Source: Nitrospirota bacterium
Lineage (GTDB): Bacteria; Nitrospirota; JACRHJ01
DNA: 52,453 nt
Reading direction: 5' to 3'
NCBI GenBank assembly: GCA_016212105.1
Contig: JACRHJ010000059.1
Coordinates: 1 to 52,453 of the forward strand
Shown piece by piece: positions 1 through 7,165 of the stretch. The position numbers and the translations under genes are program-made. The notes under the pieces were generated by a model that worked only from the letters and a program-made list of their open reading frames with translations, did no database searches and had not been told where the DNA came from. Within the stretch, counting starts at the first letter, position 1, and every line of letters starts with the position of its first letter.

Positions 1-88
1 ACATCCCCTTATTGCGAAGGCGGATTACCTGCTTGCGAAGCTCGTACTTTGATGCTTTGTTTAACTTGCGTGCGTCGGTCTTTTCCAT
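1..88 (-). CDS. IS630-like transposase, N-terminal fragment (runs off the contig)
   Basis: Starts at ATG 88 and reads off the left edge after about 29 codons. The visible start, MEKTDARKLNKASKYELRKQ, matches the usual opening of IS630-family transposases (basic, then the first helices of a winged helix-turn-helix domain). The same start occurs at 52372. The DDE catalytic domain lies outside the window, so the family call rests on this N-terminus, the TA target and the terminal repeat. Confidence 0.65.
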   Translation of the reverse strand, partial: MEKTDARKLNKASKYELRKQVIRLRNKGM

Positions 89-143
89 GACCGACACTAT
101 ATCACAAATAGAGATGGATTGCACTAAATATCCACCGGGTGAA
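1..143 (-). mobile_element. 5' end of an IS630-like insertion sequence (contig edge)
   Basis: Bases 7-140 are the exact reverse complement of 52320-52453 at the other end of the window. The element starts just inside a TA dinucleotide (144-145), the usual target of IS630/Tc1 elements, and reads outward off the contig. It carries the transposase start at 88. The element boundary is inferred from where identity with the right-hand copies stops. Confidence 0.75.
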
Positions 144-444
144 TAACCGAAACATAGCCTTCATTTATGTGGATATATTGGTTTAACTTTGGGGCATAGA
201 TTCTCAATGTGCGAGCATCAGACTTGTTGGGAGCGTAGATACCAAAATGCCCTATTGCTACCCCCTGCGCTTTCCGCATCCAGTCGTCTTCCGGCAAGAG
301 TTCGCGGATTTTAGGGTCCCAGCCTTTCGTCATGTCGATGACCCTTACGGCATTTCCCGTATTTCTACCTATCGCGTAGCCGATAAAGACAGCCAGGACA
401 AGAATCGCAAAATATTTAATGCGGCGCTTGTTGTCGGGTGACAT
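124..444 (-). pseudogene. Single-pass membrane protein, 3' end replaced by IS sequence
   Basis: Starts at ATG 444 behind GAGGAT. The first ~10 residues are polar and basic (MSPDNKRRIK) and are followed by one hydrophobic segment at about residues 11-26, then a soluble outer part. I do not recognise the family. The last residues, HPVDI, are encoded by the insertion-sequence end, which enters at the TA at 144-145 and supplies the stop codon, so the native C-terminus is lost. The reading frame is more AT-rich than the housekeeping genes nearby. An upstream in-frame ATG at 501 exists but has no ribosome-binding site and overlaps a terminator. Confidence 0.6.
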
Positions 445-466
445 GGTTATCCTCGCATCATAAACG

Positions 467-491
467 AAAGGCCAGCAACTTGCTGGCCTTT
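467..491 (-). terminator. Hairpin after tRNA-Val
   Basis: Twelve-base perfect arms AAAGGCCAGCAA (467-478) and TTGCTGGCCTTT (480-491) with a one-base centre, just downstream of tRNA-Val on the minus strand. The run of T is short on both sides, so efficiency is uncertain. Confidence 0.55.
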
Positions 492-513
492 TGAAATACA
501 ATATGCATGAAAA

Positions 514-589
514 TGGTAGGCGGGGAGGGGATCGAACCCACGACCTACGGCTTGTAAGGCCGTTGCTCTCCCGGCTGAGCTACCCGCCC
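514..589 (-). tRNA. tRNA-Val (TAC anticodon)
   Basis: A 76-base cloverleaf on the minus strand. The acceptor stem GGGCGGG pairs with CCCGCCT, with one G-U pair at the end. The D arm begins TAGCTCAG. The anticodon loop is CTTACAA with anticodon TAC (Val). The T arm contains GGTTCGATCC, and the 3' CCA is encoded (514-516). Confidence 0.95.
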
Positions 590-634
590 ACTCCAGACAA
601 AATCAGATGATAAGAAATCCTGTCGTGCCGCGAA

Positions 635-883
635 TTACGCGGCGGACTCTTCCTTCTTCTCCGCGACGATCGGAGGGGCGGCTACGACCTTCCTGAGGGC
701 GGCCTTCATCTTCTTGATCTTGTAGCGCGCAGCCTTCAGCTTCTTTGTGTCCTTCTCGGCTATGGCGGCGTCCCTGACGACCTGTACGGCCTTCAGCTCG
801 GACTTCATCTTCGCCTTGTCGGCGGCCGGGATGACCTTCTTCTTCGCGGCGGCGGCCTTCTTCTTGTCTTTTACCTTACCCAT
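635..883 (-). CDS. Small Lys/Ala-rich basic protein, unknown function
   Basis: 82 residues, start ATG 883 behind a strong AGGAGG. The sequence is almost entirely Lys, Ala, Glu and Val with no Cys, Trp, His or Gly beyond residue 2. It is strongly basic in the first two thirds and acidic at the very C-terminus (EKKEES). The composition recalls histone H1-like or nucleoid-associated tails, but I see no family motif, and low-complexity proteins of this kind are easily misassigned. It has its own strong promoter (934-962), so it is probably well expressed. tRNA-Val follows 46 bases downstream on the same strand and may be co-transcribed. Confidence 0.7.
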   Translation of the reverse strand: MGKVKDKKKAAAAKKKVIPAADKAKMKSELKAVQVVRDAAIAEKDTKKLKAARYKIKKMKAALRKVVAAPPIVAEKKEESAA

Positions 884-933
884 GAAAAAATCCTCCTGAT
901 GCGGTTTGATAGTAGGTTAAACTCAATCCGCTT

Positions 934-962
934 AATATAAAGGATTAATGTCCCGCTGTCAA
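934..962 (-). promoter_or_regulatory. Sigma70-type promoter for the Lys/Ala-rich protein
   Basis: On the minus strand: -35 TTGACA (957-962), a 17-base spacer, -10 TATATT (934-939). It lies directly after the terminator of the gene upstream and ~50 bases before the start codon. Confidence 0.75.
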
Positions 963-966
963 CGTC

Positions 967-996
967 AAAAAAAACGGCCCCGCTGTTGCGGGGCCG
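967..996 (-). terminator. Rho-independent terminator of the ferritin-like gene
   Basis: Nine-base perfect stem CGGCCCCGC / GCGGGGCCG (975-996) followed on the minus strand by eight T (967-974). It lies 22 bases after the stop codon of the ferritin-like gene. Confidence 0.9.
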
Positions 997-1018
997 CACG
1001 GTGCCTCTGTAGCGTCTC

Positions 1019-1456
1019 CTACGCGTACGGGTAGATGTGCGCCTTGAAGGCGTTCATGTCGGTCGCCATCGAGAAGTGCTTGCGCTCGTCCTCGAGGATG
1101 TACTTGATGATGTGCGAGATCACGAAGTTCCTGCTGTCGGCGAGAGTCTTCTCGGCCATGTCGATGGCGTCCTTCTCTACCTTGGAGTGGCCTTCGAGCA
1201 GGCTCGATATGGTGCCGAGCTCTTCCGGTGTCATCGTGATGGTGCCATTCAGGCATTCGAGCACGACACCCAGGAGTTCCTTGTGCTTTTGCGAGTCCAT
1301 CTTGATGGCCTTCATCATGGCCTTCACGACCGGGCTGCTCGACTTCTTCATTATGGCGTCGCAGCTTCCGACGGTCAGGTCCTCGAGTTCAATCCACTTG
1401 TTGATGTTCTTCTCGAACGCGGCCCTTCTTACCACGAGGTCTTCTTTCTTCGCCAT
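1019..1456 (-). CDS. Ferritin-like (rubrerythrin-type) helical protein
   Basis: 145 residues, start ATG 1456 behind AAGGAGG. The sequence reads as four long amphipathic helices. Carboxylate/histidine patterns typical of ferritin-like di-iron proteins are visible: DSQKHKE near residue 54 and DERKHFS near residue 125, plus Glu residues in the first and third helices (LEDL, SKVEKDA). This supports a ferritin-like superfamily protein. Whether both metal sites are complete cannot be settled by eye. A role in iron handling or peroxide defence is inference from the superfamily. It is a single-gene unit with its own promoter (1526-1554) and terminator (967-996). Confidence 0.65.
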   Translation of the reverse strand: MAKKEDLVVRRAAFEKNINKWIELEDLTVGSCDAIMKKSSSPVVKAMMKAIKMDSQKHKELLGVVLECLNGTITMTPEELGTISSLLEGHSKVEKDAIDMAEKTLADSRNFVISHIIKYILEDERKHFSMATDMNAFKAHIYPYA

Positions 1457-1525
1457 CTTGTAAATCCTCCTTTTGCGTTGTAGGGGGCGGTCGCCCCGTT
1501 ATTGTAGAAATCCCTTATTAGGAAA

Positions 1526-1554
1526 AATATAGCAAAGGGAGTGTAAGCCGTCAA
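1526..1554 (-). promoter_or_regulatory. Sigma70-type promoter for the ferritin-like gene
   Basis: On the minus strand: -35 TTGACG (1549-1554), a 17-base spacer, -10 TATATT (1526-1531). This predicts a leader of about 60 bases. Confidence 0.7.
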
Positions 1555-1667
1555 GGAAAGGGCGTATTTTTTCATAACGCCGTTTCCATGAAACCCCTTG
1601 CAATTTCCCGGCGGGGAATGTAGCATGTCCGTGGATGGCCGTATATGTTGATTTCCGGAGGGTTTGC

Positions 1668-2924
1668 ATGGATAAGGTTAAGGTCGCGCTTCTCTGGGAC
1701 GAGTCGTTTCTTTGGGGCCTGATGGCCCTCAATAGTTTTATGAGCCTTGGCGTGTCCACGGAGGTTGTTCTCGCGTCCGAGGTTAAGGACGGCGCGCTCG
1801 ACGGCTGCGACGTCCTCTTCGTGCCGGGCGGCTGGGCGTCTGACAAGACTCGTCGGCTCGGTCCGGACGGCGCGGAGGCGGTGCGGGAGTTCGTTAAGTC
1901 CGGCGGGAGCTACATGGGCTTCTGCGGCGGCGCGGGCCTCGCGCTGGACGTCGAGGGCGGGCTTGCGCTCACGCACGTCAGCCGGGTGCCCACGGCGCAC
2001 CGCGTCCCGAGCTTTTCCGGCGGGATGGACCTGAAACCGTCCGACAGGTCGCACCCGCTCTGGAAGGGCATAAGGCAGCCGTACATGTTCCACGCGTGGT
2101 GGCCGGGGCAGTTCCACCTGGGCGACGGCGAGGGCATAGACGTCGTCGCTACATACGCCGGTCCGGGCAAGGACTTCTGCCTTGCCGACCTGCCCGCGTC
2201 CGACGTCGCATCGTACGACGACGGCTGGGGGCGGTGGGAGGAGGCCTACGGCATAAACCTCGACCCGGTGCGTCTCGCCGGAGAGCCCGCTATAATAGAG
2301 ACGAAGTACGGCGCGGGCCGCGTCTTCCTGTCGTACCTGCACCTGGAGACGCCGGGTGACAGGAAGGGGAACCGCGCGCTCGTCAACGCGGTCGAGTACC
2401 TCAGGCCGTCCGGCCGCAAGGCGAAGGCGTGCGCGAGGGCCGCTGGCAGGATGTACGCCGTTTCGGACGATGCGGTAATGGCCTCGGCCGAGCTGTTCGC
2501 CGCCGCGCGTGACTTCATACGGTTCGGGGAGCGGAACTTCCTGTGGTACTGGCGAAACGGCTGGGTGCTTCAGTGGCGGCGCGGCGTGCGCGGCGTGGAG
2601 TATGCGATGCTCTATACGATGATAAAGGAACTTGCCGGGAACCTGAAGGCCCGGCGGGATTACCCGGACCCGGAGCTGTCCGCGCGTGTCGTCGAGCTTA
2701 GGGACAGGGCTGTGCCGTTCTTCGAGGGCGCGAAGTCTCTGCTGCTCAAAGAGCGGTTCGCGCTTATGAATAGCTCGAACGGGCGGATGAGTTCGATTTT
2801 GTCGAGCGACCCGGAGGTCGAGAGGCTGAGGCTTCGGCTTTTCTCGAAGTCGAAGCGGTTCGGCGGGGAGTTCAAGGAGATACTCGATTTGCTGGATGCG
2901 GCGGTGGTGGGGAAGCTCCGCTAA
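1668..2924 (+). CDS. BPL_N / DJ-1-PfpI-like protein with helical C-terminal domain
   Basis: 418 residues, start ATG 1668 behind CCGGAGGG (an upstream in-frame ATG at 1635 has no such site). Residues 1 to ~235 look like the class I glutamine-amidotransferase-like fold found as the biotin-protein-ligase N-terminal domain. Visible signs are DVLFVPGGW near residue 48, then GGSYMGFCGGAGLAL with the Cys at the nucleophile elbow. Residues ~250-418 are a mostly helical basic domain that I do not recognise. No biotin ligase catalytic domain is present. The catalytic role is unknown; hydrolase or amidotransferase-like chemistry is only an inference from the fold. It is monocistronic, divergent from the ferritin-like gene. 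Confidence 0.65.
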   Translation: MDKVKVALLWDESFLWGLMALNSFMSLGVSTEVVLASEVKDGALDGCDVLFVPGGWASDKTRRLGPDGAEAVREFVKSGGSYMGFCGGAGLALDVEGGLALTHVSRVPTAHRVPSFSGGMDLKPSDRSHPLWKGIRQPYMFHAWWPGQFHLGDGEGIDVVATYAGPGKDFCLADLPASDVASYDDGWGRWEEAYGINLDPVRLAGEPAIIETKYGAGRVFLSYLHLETPGDRKGNRALVNAVEYLRPSGRKAKACARAAGRMYAVSDDAVMASAELFAAARDFIRFGERNFLWYWRNGWVLQWRRGVRGVEYAMLYTMIKELAGNLKARRDYPDPELSARVVELRDRAVPFFEGAKSLLLKERFALMNSSNGRMSSILSSDPEVERLRLRLFSKSKRFGGEFKEILDLLDAAVVGKLR

Positions 2925-2932
2925 GCTGTGCC

Positions 2933-3080
2933 CGTCATTCCCGCCCCGGCTTCAGGCATACCGGGGTAAACTCCGGCGGGAATCCAGGAGTTGGATTGTC
3001 ATCTGAAAATGAAGGGCCGACACATAGGTCGGCCCTTCTTGAATTTAATGTAGGGGCGGGCCCCTGTGCCCGCCCTGCCT
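2933..3080. repeat. Dispersed palindromic repeats after the BPL_N gene
   Basis: Three units. 2933-2992 begins CGTCATTCCCG and ends CGGGAATCCAG, with an inner arm of ~30 bases. 3011-3038 has an 11-base stem GAAGGGCCGAC that could terminate transcription. 3049-3078 is of the GGGGCGGGCCC...GCCCGCC type. All recur elsewhere in the window. Confidence 0.85.
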
Positions 3081-3085
3081 TTCTC

Positions 3086-3637
3086 TTATCCCGTCTCTCT
3101 CTTGGCGAGGTTCCTGTAAGTGGAGTTCTCCCCGTACCTGCTTCTGAAATATTCTGCCACGCGGTTGAACCTAATGACCTGAATTAGATAACATGCTGCA
3201 ACAATGCCGAGTATGAACGGCATGAACATGTTGCCCATAACGTGATGGCCGTTGTCGAAAACGAAATAGCAGACCAATACAAACGCAACGGGAAACCAGT
3301 TGAGGACCCCCTTTACCTCTATGCTTCGTCTTACCGGCGACATGCTTACCAGCCCATGCATTACAGGGCTATAGGTGAGCAACGTGAGTTCGAACCCCCT
3401 TTCCCGGAATGCAACTTCCGAATCAGAAATGGTCTTGAATACGAGGCTCTGGACGATGCCTGACCTGAATCTGCCTGAGAGCGATTCATCCGAAGGCAAT
3501 TCCACATCGCTGCCGTGTACCTCGATAACACTTTTGAAAACGGGTATCCCGTACCTGAAATATGAACCGTTCCATTTTGCTGAGACGGTTATTTCAGCGA
3601 TTACCACCAGTAATAGTACAAGAAAAGCAAGTGCCAT
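3086..3637 (-). CDS. Membrane protein, paralogue of 3715-4269
   Basis: 183 residues. Hydrophobic segments lie at residues ~2-18, ~113-128 and ~137-154. Between the first and second is a soluble part with FRYGIPVF, SLVFKTISDSEVAFRER and TPVMHGL-like stretches shared with the next gene (YFR-GIP, QSLVFKSIS-EVAFRE, PVMHGL, RFNRVA-Y). The two are clearly tandem paralogues at roughly the same length. I do not recognise the family. The start at ATG 3637 has only a weak GAGG ahead of it. It is probably transcribed with the paralogue and the decarboxylase-like gene upstream. Confidence 0.7.
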   Translation of the reverse strand: MALAFLVLLLVVIAEITVSAKWNGSYFRYGIPVFKSVIEVHGSDVELPSDESLSGRFRSGIVQSLVFKTISDSEVAFRERGFELTLLTYSPVMHGLVSMSPVRRSIEVKGVLNWFPVAFVLVCYFVFDNGHHVMGNMFMPFILGIVAACYLIQVIRFNRVAEYFRSRYGENSTYRNLAKRETG

Positions 3638-3644
3638 CCGCGCC

Positions 3645-3757
3645 TCGACATAATTGGTGTGAAATCCCCTTCCCCACCAGCGGGGGCAGGTGGGCCGGGG
3701 GCGTCTCTACCTTATTATCCCCTCTCCTCGCGGGAGAGGGGCTGGGGTGAGGGGGTT
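3645..3757. repeat. Dispersed repeat overlapping a gene end
   Basis: Contains the inverted pair CCCCTCTCCTCGCGGGAGAG (3720-3739) with GGCTGGGGTGAGGGGG following. A reverse-strand relative is at 19379-19416. The unit encodes the last ~12 residues of the gene at 3715-4269. Confidence 0.7.
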
Positions 3758-4269
3758 CCTTCGTACTTCTCCCGCAGATATCCCGCTACCCGGTTGAACC
3801 GCCTGTACTGGATGTAATACAGCAGCAACATCATGCCAACGAACGCAGGCAGGAATATTATCAGCATCTCGTCGTGCATCCGTCCGAACTGGACTATGAA
3901 TATCAACGCGAAACCGAGAATAGACCAGTTCAGGCGCCCCACGACCTCTATGCCCCGTCTGCCCGGCGTCAGGCTGAGAAGCCCGTGCATTACTGGCGTG
4001 GAATTGAAGAACGTGAACTCGAAGGCCTTTTCACGGAACGCTACCTCAGTCTCAGAGATAGACTTGAACACGAGGCTCTGTCCAAATGTACCGCCCTTGA
4101 ACTTCTCTGTCATGGCTTCGTCCTCAGGCAGAACCCCATCGAACACCCTTACGGATATGCTCTTGCTGAACAGCGGTATCCCGCTCCTGAAATAGGAGGC
4201 GCTCCACCTCGCGGAGGCTATTATCTCGGCGATGACGACGAGAAGAAGTGCGACAACAACCGCCTCCAT
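3715..4269 (-). CDS. Membrane protein, paralogue of 3086-3637, with repeat-encoded C-terminus
   Basis: 184 residues, start ATG 4269 behind AAGGGG and overlapping the TGA of the upstream gene by one base (TGATG), so translation is probably coupled. The topology matches its paralogue: an N-terminal hydrophobic segment (~3-18), a soluble part, then two hydrophobic segments near ~114-130 and ~138-155. The last residues, PSPQPLSREERG, are encoded by a dispersed intergenic repeat, so the original stop was probably lost or replaced when the repeat arrived. Family unknown. Confidence 0.7.
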   Translation of the reverse strand: MEAVVVALLLVVIAEIIASARWSASYFRSGIPLFSKSISVRVFDGVLPEDEAMTEKFKGGTFGQSLVFKSISETEVAFREKAFEFTFFNSTPVMHGLLSLTPGRRGIEVVGRLNWSILGFALIFIVQFGRMHDEMLIIFLPAFVGMMLLLYYIQYRRFNRVAGYLREKYEGTPSPQPLSREERG

Positions 4270-4955
4270 CACATCCCCTTCCCAATCGGGCTCCCAAGAG
4301 CCTTCTCCGCCCCCTTGAGCGCGCGCTCGTGCGCAAGCTCCGGCGCCTTCACTACGACGTTGGACGCGTCCCAGAATGTAGACACGAGCTTCAACCCTAA
4401 GGGAAAACCGGCGAGCGGGCTCTCCGGCGGTATATGCACGGAAGACGTGGCGAAGCCGATGTTCGAGGCGAGGTAGTTCTTGAAGAAGACGACGCTTTCG
4501 CCCTTTACGCAGAGTATCGGGAACGTGGTGCCAAACGGCGTCCTGTTGACGATGGGCCTGAGGCGTATGCCGGCGAGCGGCCCGCCGGGCGTCGTGACGT
4601 CGAGGGATATGGCGCGCTCGCTGACGTCCCAGGAGAACACGCCCGGCGTCTTGTCCAGCCCCCACGGCCCGCGCCCGGCGCAGGACGCGGTCTCGTCCTG
4701 GCAGAAGCAGCTCATGAAGAAGCCCCGCCTCTCGCCGTACTTCACGTATGCGGGCAGGACGCCGAACTCGCTCTTGAAGGTGTTATCTCCGGTTGCGTAG
4801 CGGGCGGCGTACAGGCCGCCGATGGTGAAGCCGGGCAGGACGTCCGATACCGCAAACGGCGCGGGGACAAGCGGGCGCACCTTGCCCGAAGGGATGAGGT
4901 ACATGACGTTCATGCAGAGGCCCTGCATGCTTGCGATGGCGTCCGGCTTTTGCAT
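4269..4955 (-). CDS. Acetoacetate-decarboxylase-like family protein
   Basis: 228 residues. The pattern fits the acetoacetate decarboxylase superfamily: an N-terminal part ending in LVPAPF, then alternating strands with GGLYAARY, GVLPAYVKYGERRGFFMSCF and FPILCVKGES. I could not point to the Schiff-base lysine with confidence, so the enzymatic reaction is unassigned; many superfamily members are not decarboxylases. It heads a three-gene minus-strand unit with the two paralogous membrane proteins and couples to the first of them by TGATG overlap. Confidence 0.5.
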   Translation of the reverse strand: MQKPDAIASMQGLCMNVMYLIPSGKVRPLVPAPFAVSDVLPGFTIGGLYAARYATGDNTFKSEFGVLPAYVKYGERRGFFMSCFCQDETASCAGRGPWGLDKTPGVFSWDVSERAISLDVTTPGGPLAGIRLRPIVNRTPFGTTFPILCVKGESVVFFKNYLASNIGFATSSVHIPPESPLAGFPLGLKLVSTFWDASNVVVKAPELAHERALKGAEKALGSPIGKGM

Positions 4956-5260
4956 AAGCGTCTCTTTATTAATACAGCGGATACATATCCGGACATTATC
5001 TCAGATAGTACACGCTTTCAAGGGGGCGCGGCCCCCTTGCACCCCCGGACAAGGGGGAAGCGTTCCCCCTTGCAACCCCTCGACTCTATATGGATGGAAG
5101 CCAAATCATGGCGAGCTTCGCCCGCCGGATTTATAACAACCTGGCCCCCACCTTAACTCCCCCTCTTAAGATAAGAGGGGGCCGGGGGGCGTTATGAAGT
5201 ATCGGTGACAAACTCCGGTATCTAATATAGAGTGCCGGTGGGTGCTCTGAAAGCCAGAAG
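4956..5260. repeat. Gene-free stretch made of dispersed G/C-rich repeats
   Basis: Contains AAGGGGGCGCGGCCCCCTT at 5019-5037, a second hairpin with CAAGGGGGAA / TTCCCCCTTG arms (5049-5072) and a CCCCCTCTTAAGATAAGAGG palindrome near 5160-5179. I see no ORF with coding character. The start of the decarboxylase-like gene (4955) and the stop of the ABC-F gene (5261) border it. Confidence 0.7.
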
Positions 5261-7165
5261 TTATGCCATTTCCTCTTCCAGCAGTTCGTACAGCCCGTCC
5301 CGCTCCGTCTTCAAACCGTTATAGGAGTTCGTAAGCTCCATCACCTTAGCGTAGTCCGCGCATACGGCCGGGTCGGCGAGCTGCCGCTCCAGTTCAAGCA
5401 TCCGGACCTCGAGCGCCCCGATGCTGTCCTCTATGCCGGAGATGCGGTCGGCTTGCTTCTTTGCTTCGCGCTCCCGCTTCTTGTCCTCGGCCTGCCTATG
5501 CTTCCTGTCCTCCCATGTTGCGCGGCCCGCGCTTTCCGCCTGGACCGCCTCCACCGCCTGCGTGGCTTTCTTTTCCGAGTAGTACGAGTAGTTGCCCCAG
5601 TACTCGGTCAGCCGCGCGCCGTCCAGCTCGAATATCTTCTCGGCCACGCTGTCGAGGAAGTACCTGTCGTGCGATACGGTAAGGACGGTGCCGCCGAAGC
5701 TCGTTATCGCGTCCTCAAGTGCCTCGCGCGAGCGGATGTCGAGGTGGTTCGTCGGCTCGTCGAGTATCAGGAAGTTCGCCCCTTGCAGGACTATCTTCGC
5801 CAGCGCGAGCCGGCCCTTCTCCCCGCCGGACAGGTACGACACCTTCTTCTGCGAGTCGTCCCCGGTGAACCGGAACGAGCCGAGCATGTCCCTTATCTTC
5901 TGCTCGACCGCGAGGGGCGACACCGACCACAGCTCGTCGAGGACGGTGTTGTCCTCGTCCAGGCCTTCGAGCCCCTGCGAGTAGTACGCGGGCTTCACGT
6001 TCGGCCCGAACTCGGACTTGCCGGAGTCGGCCGTCTCCGTGCCGGTTATAATGCGCAGCAGCGTGGACTTGCCGGTGCCGTTCCTGCCGACGATGCCCGC
6101 CCGCTCGCCGCGCCGGAGGGCGAACGTCGCGTCTTTTACAATTTCGGTCCTGCCGAAATGCTTGGATATGCCCTCTACCTTCAGGACGTTGTCGGACGAC
6201 CGCTTTACCTCGTCCCACCTGAGCGTCAGTGCCTCGCCCTCGCGCGACGGCGCGTCAGGCATCTCAAACCGGGACAGACGTCTCTCGCGTCCCTTGGCCT
6301 GGCGCGAGTTGACGCCCGCGCGCATCCGGTTGATGTACTCCTTCTCCTTCTCGTATTTCGCCGAGGCGAGCTCGTACTCGCGCATGCGGGCCTCTGTGCG
6401 GCGTTCCTTCTCCTCGCGGTAGAAGCTGTAGTTGCCGGGATATTCTTCCACCTTCCCGTTTTCGAGCTCTATGATGCGGTCCGCCACCCTGTCGAGGAAG
6501 TACCGGTCGTGTGATACGATGAGCACCGCGCCGTCGTAGGCCTTGAGGAACTCCTCAAGCCAGCCGATGGCCGGGATGTCGAGGTGGTTGGTAGGCTCGT
6601 CGAGGAGCAGCACCGTGTGGCCCGCGAGGAGTATCTTCGCCAGCGCGAGGCGGGTCTTCTGCCCTCCGGACAGCGTGTCCAGCCCGCGCCCGAAGTCGTC
6701 GCGGCCGAACCCGAGGCCTATGAGCGCGCCGGTCACGGCGTTGTCGTATGCGTACCCGCCGCTTTGCTCGAAGTCCTCGAGCAGCCGGCCGTATTCCTCG
6801 AGCGCCGCCTCGTACGCCTCGCCCCCGTCGCCGGCGAGGTCCGCGACCTCGCCGGAAGACGCGTCGAGACGCCGCTTGATGTCAAGCACCTCCGGCCTGG
6901 CCGAGAGCATCTCCTCGAAGAGCGTGCCCGTGCCTGCCGCGACCTCCTGTGTAAGGTAGCCGATGGTCGTGCCGCGCGCGACTGCCATCTCGCCGCCGTC
7001 GGGCTTTGCGCGGCCGCTGATTATCTCCAGAAGCGTGGTCTTACCGCAGCCGTTGACGCCCACGAGCCCAACGCGGTCGCCCGCGTCGAGCGAGAAGCCC
7101 AGGCCCTTCAGGACGGAGTCGGCGCCGTAAGACTTTTCGATGTCACGGAGGCTTACGACGCTCAT
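5261..7165 (-). CDS. ABC-F family ATPase (Uup/EttA/YheS-like)
   Basis: 634 residues with two ABC cassettes and no membrane segments. First cassette: Walker A GVNGCGKTT at 36-44, signature LSGGQKTRLALAK, Walker B LLLDEPTNHLDI. Then the charged interdomain linker, and a second cassette with GRNGTGKST, LSGGEKGRLALAK and LILDEPTNHLDI. A C-terminal Glu/Lys/Arg-rich coiled coil (~540-634) follows. This arrangement defines ABC-F proteins, which act on the ribosome; the exact subfamily is uncertain. The start ATG overlaps the stop of the TPR-cNMP gene by four bases (ATGA), so it is the last gene of the dnaB unit. Confidence 0.9.
   Translation of the reverse strand: MSVVSLRDIEKSYGADSVLKGLGFSLDAGDRVGLVGVNGCGKTTLLEIISGRAKPDGGEMAVARGTTIGYLTQEVAAGTGTLFEEMLSARPEVLDIKRRLDASSGEVADLAGDGGEAYEAALEEYGRLLEDFEQSGGYAYDNAVTGALIGLGFGRDDFGRGLDTLSGGQKTRLALAKILLAGHTVLLLDEPTNHLDIPAIGWLEEFLKAYDGAVLIVSHDRYFLDRVADRIIELENGKVEEYPGNYSFYREEKERRTEARMREYELASAKYEKEKEYINRMRAGVNSRQAKGRERRLSRFEMPDAPSREGEALTLRWDEVKRSSDNVLKVEGISKHFGRTEIVKDATFALRRGERAGIVGRNGTGKSTLLRIITGTETADSGKSEFGPNVKPAYYSQGLEGLDEDNTVLDELWSVSPLAVEQKIRDMLGSFRFTGDDSQKKVSYLSGGEKGRLALAKIVLQGANFLILDEPTNHLDIRSREALEDAITSFGGTVLTVSHDRYFLDSVAEKIFELDGARLTEYWGNYSYYSEKKATQAVEAVQAESAGRATWEDRKHRQAEDKKREREAKKQADRISGIEDSIGALEVRMLELERQLADPAVCADYAKVMELTNSYNGLKTERDGLYELLEEEMA

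Noticed and set aside
4434..5156. Plus-strand frame covering the decarboxylase-like gene
   Set aside because: It is a shadow frame with biased composition; the minus-strand gene has conserved domain character and operon coupling.
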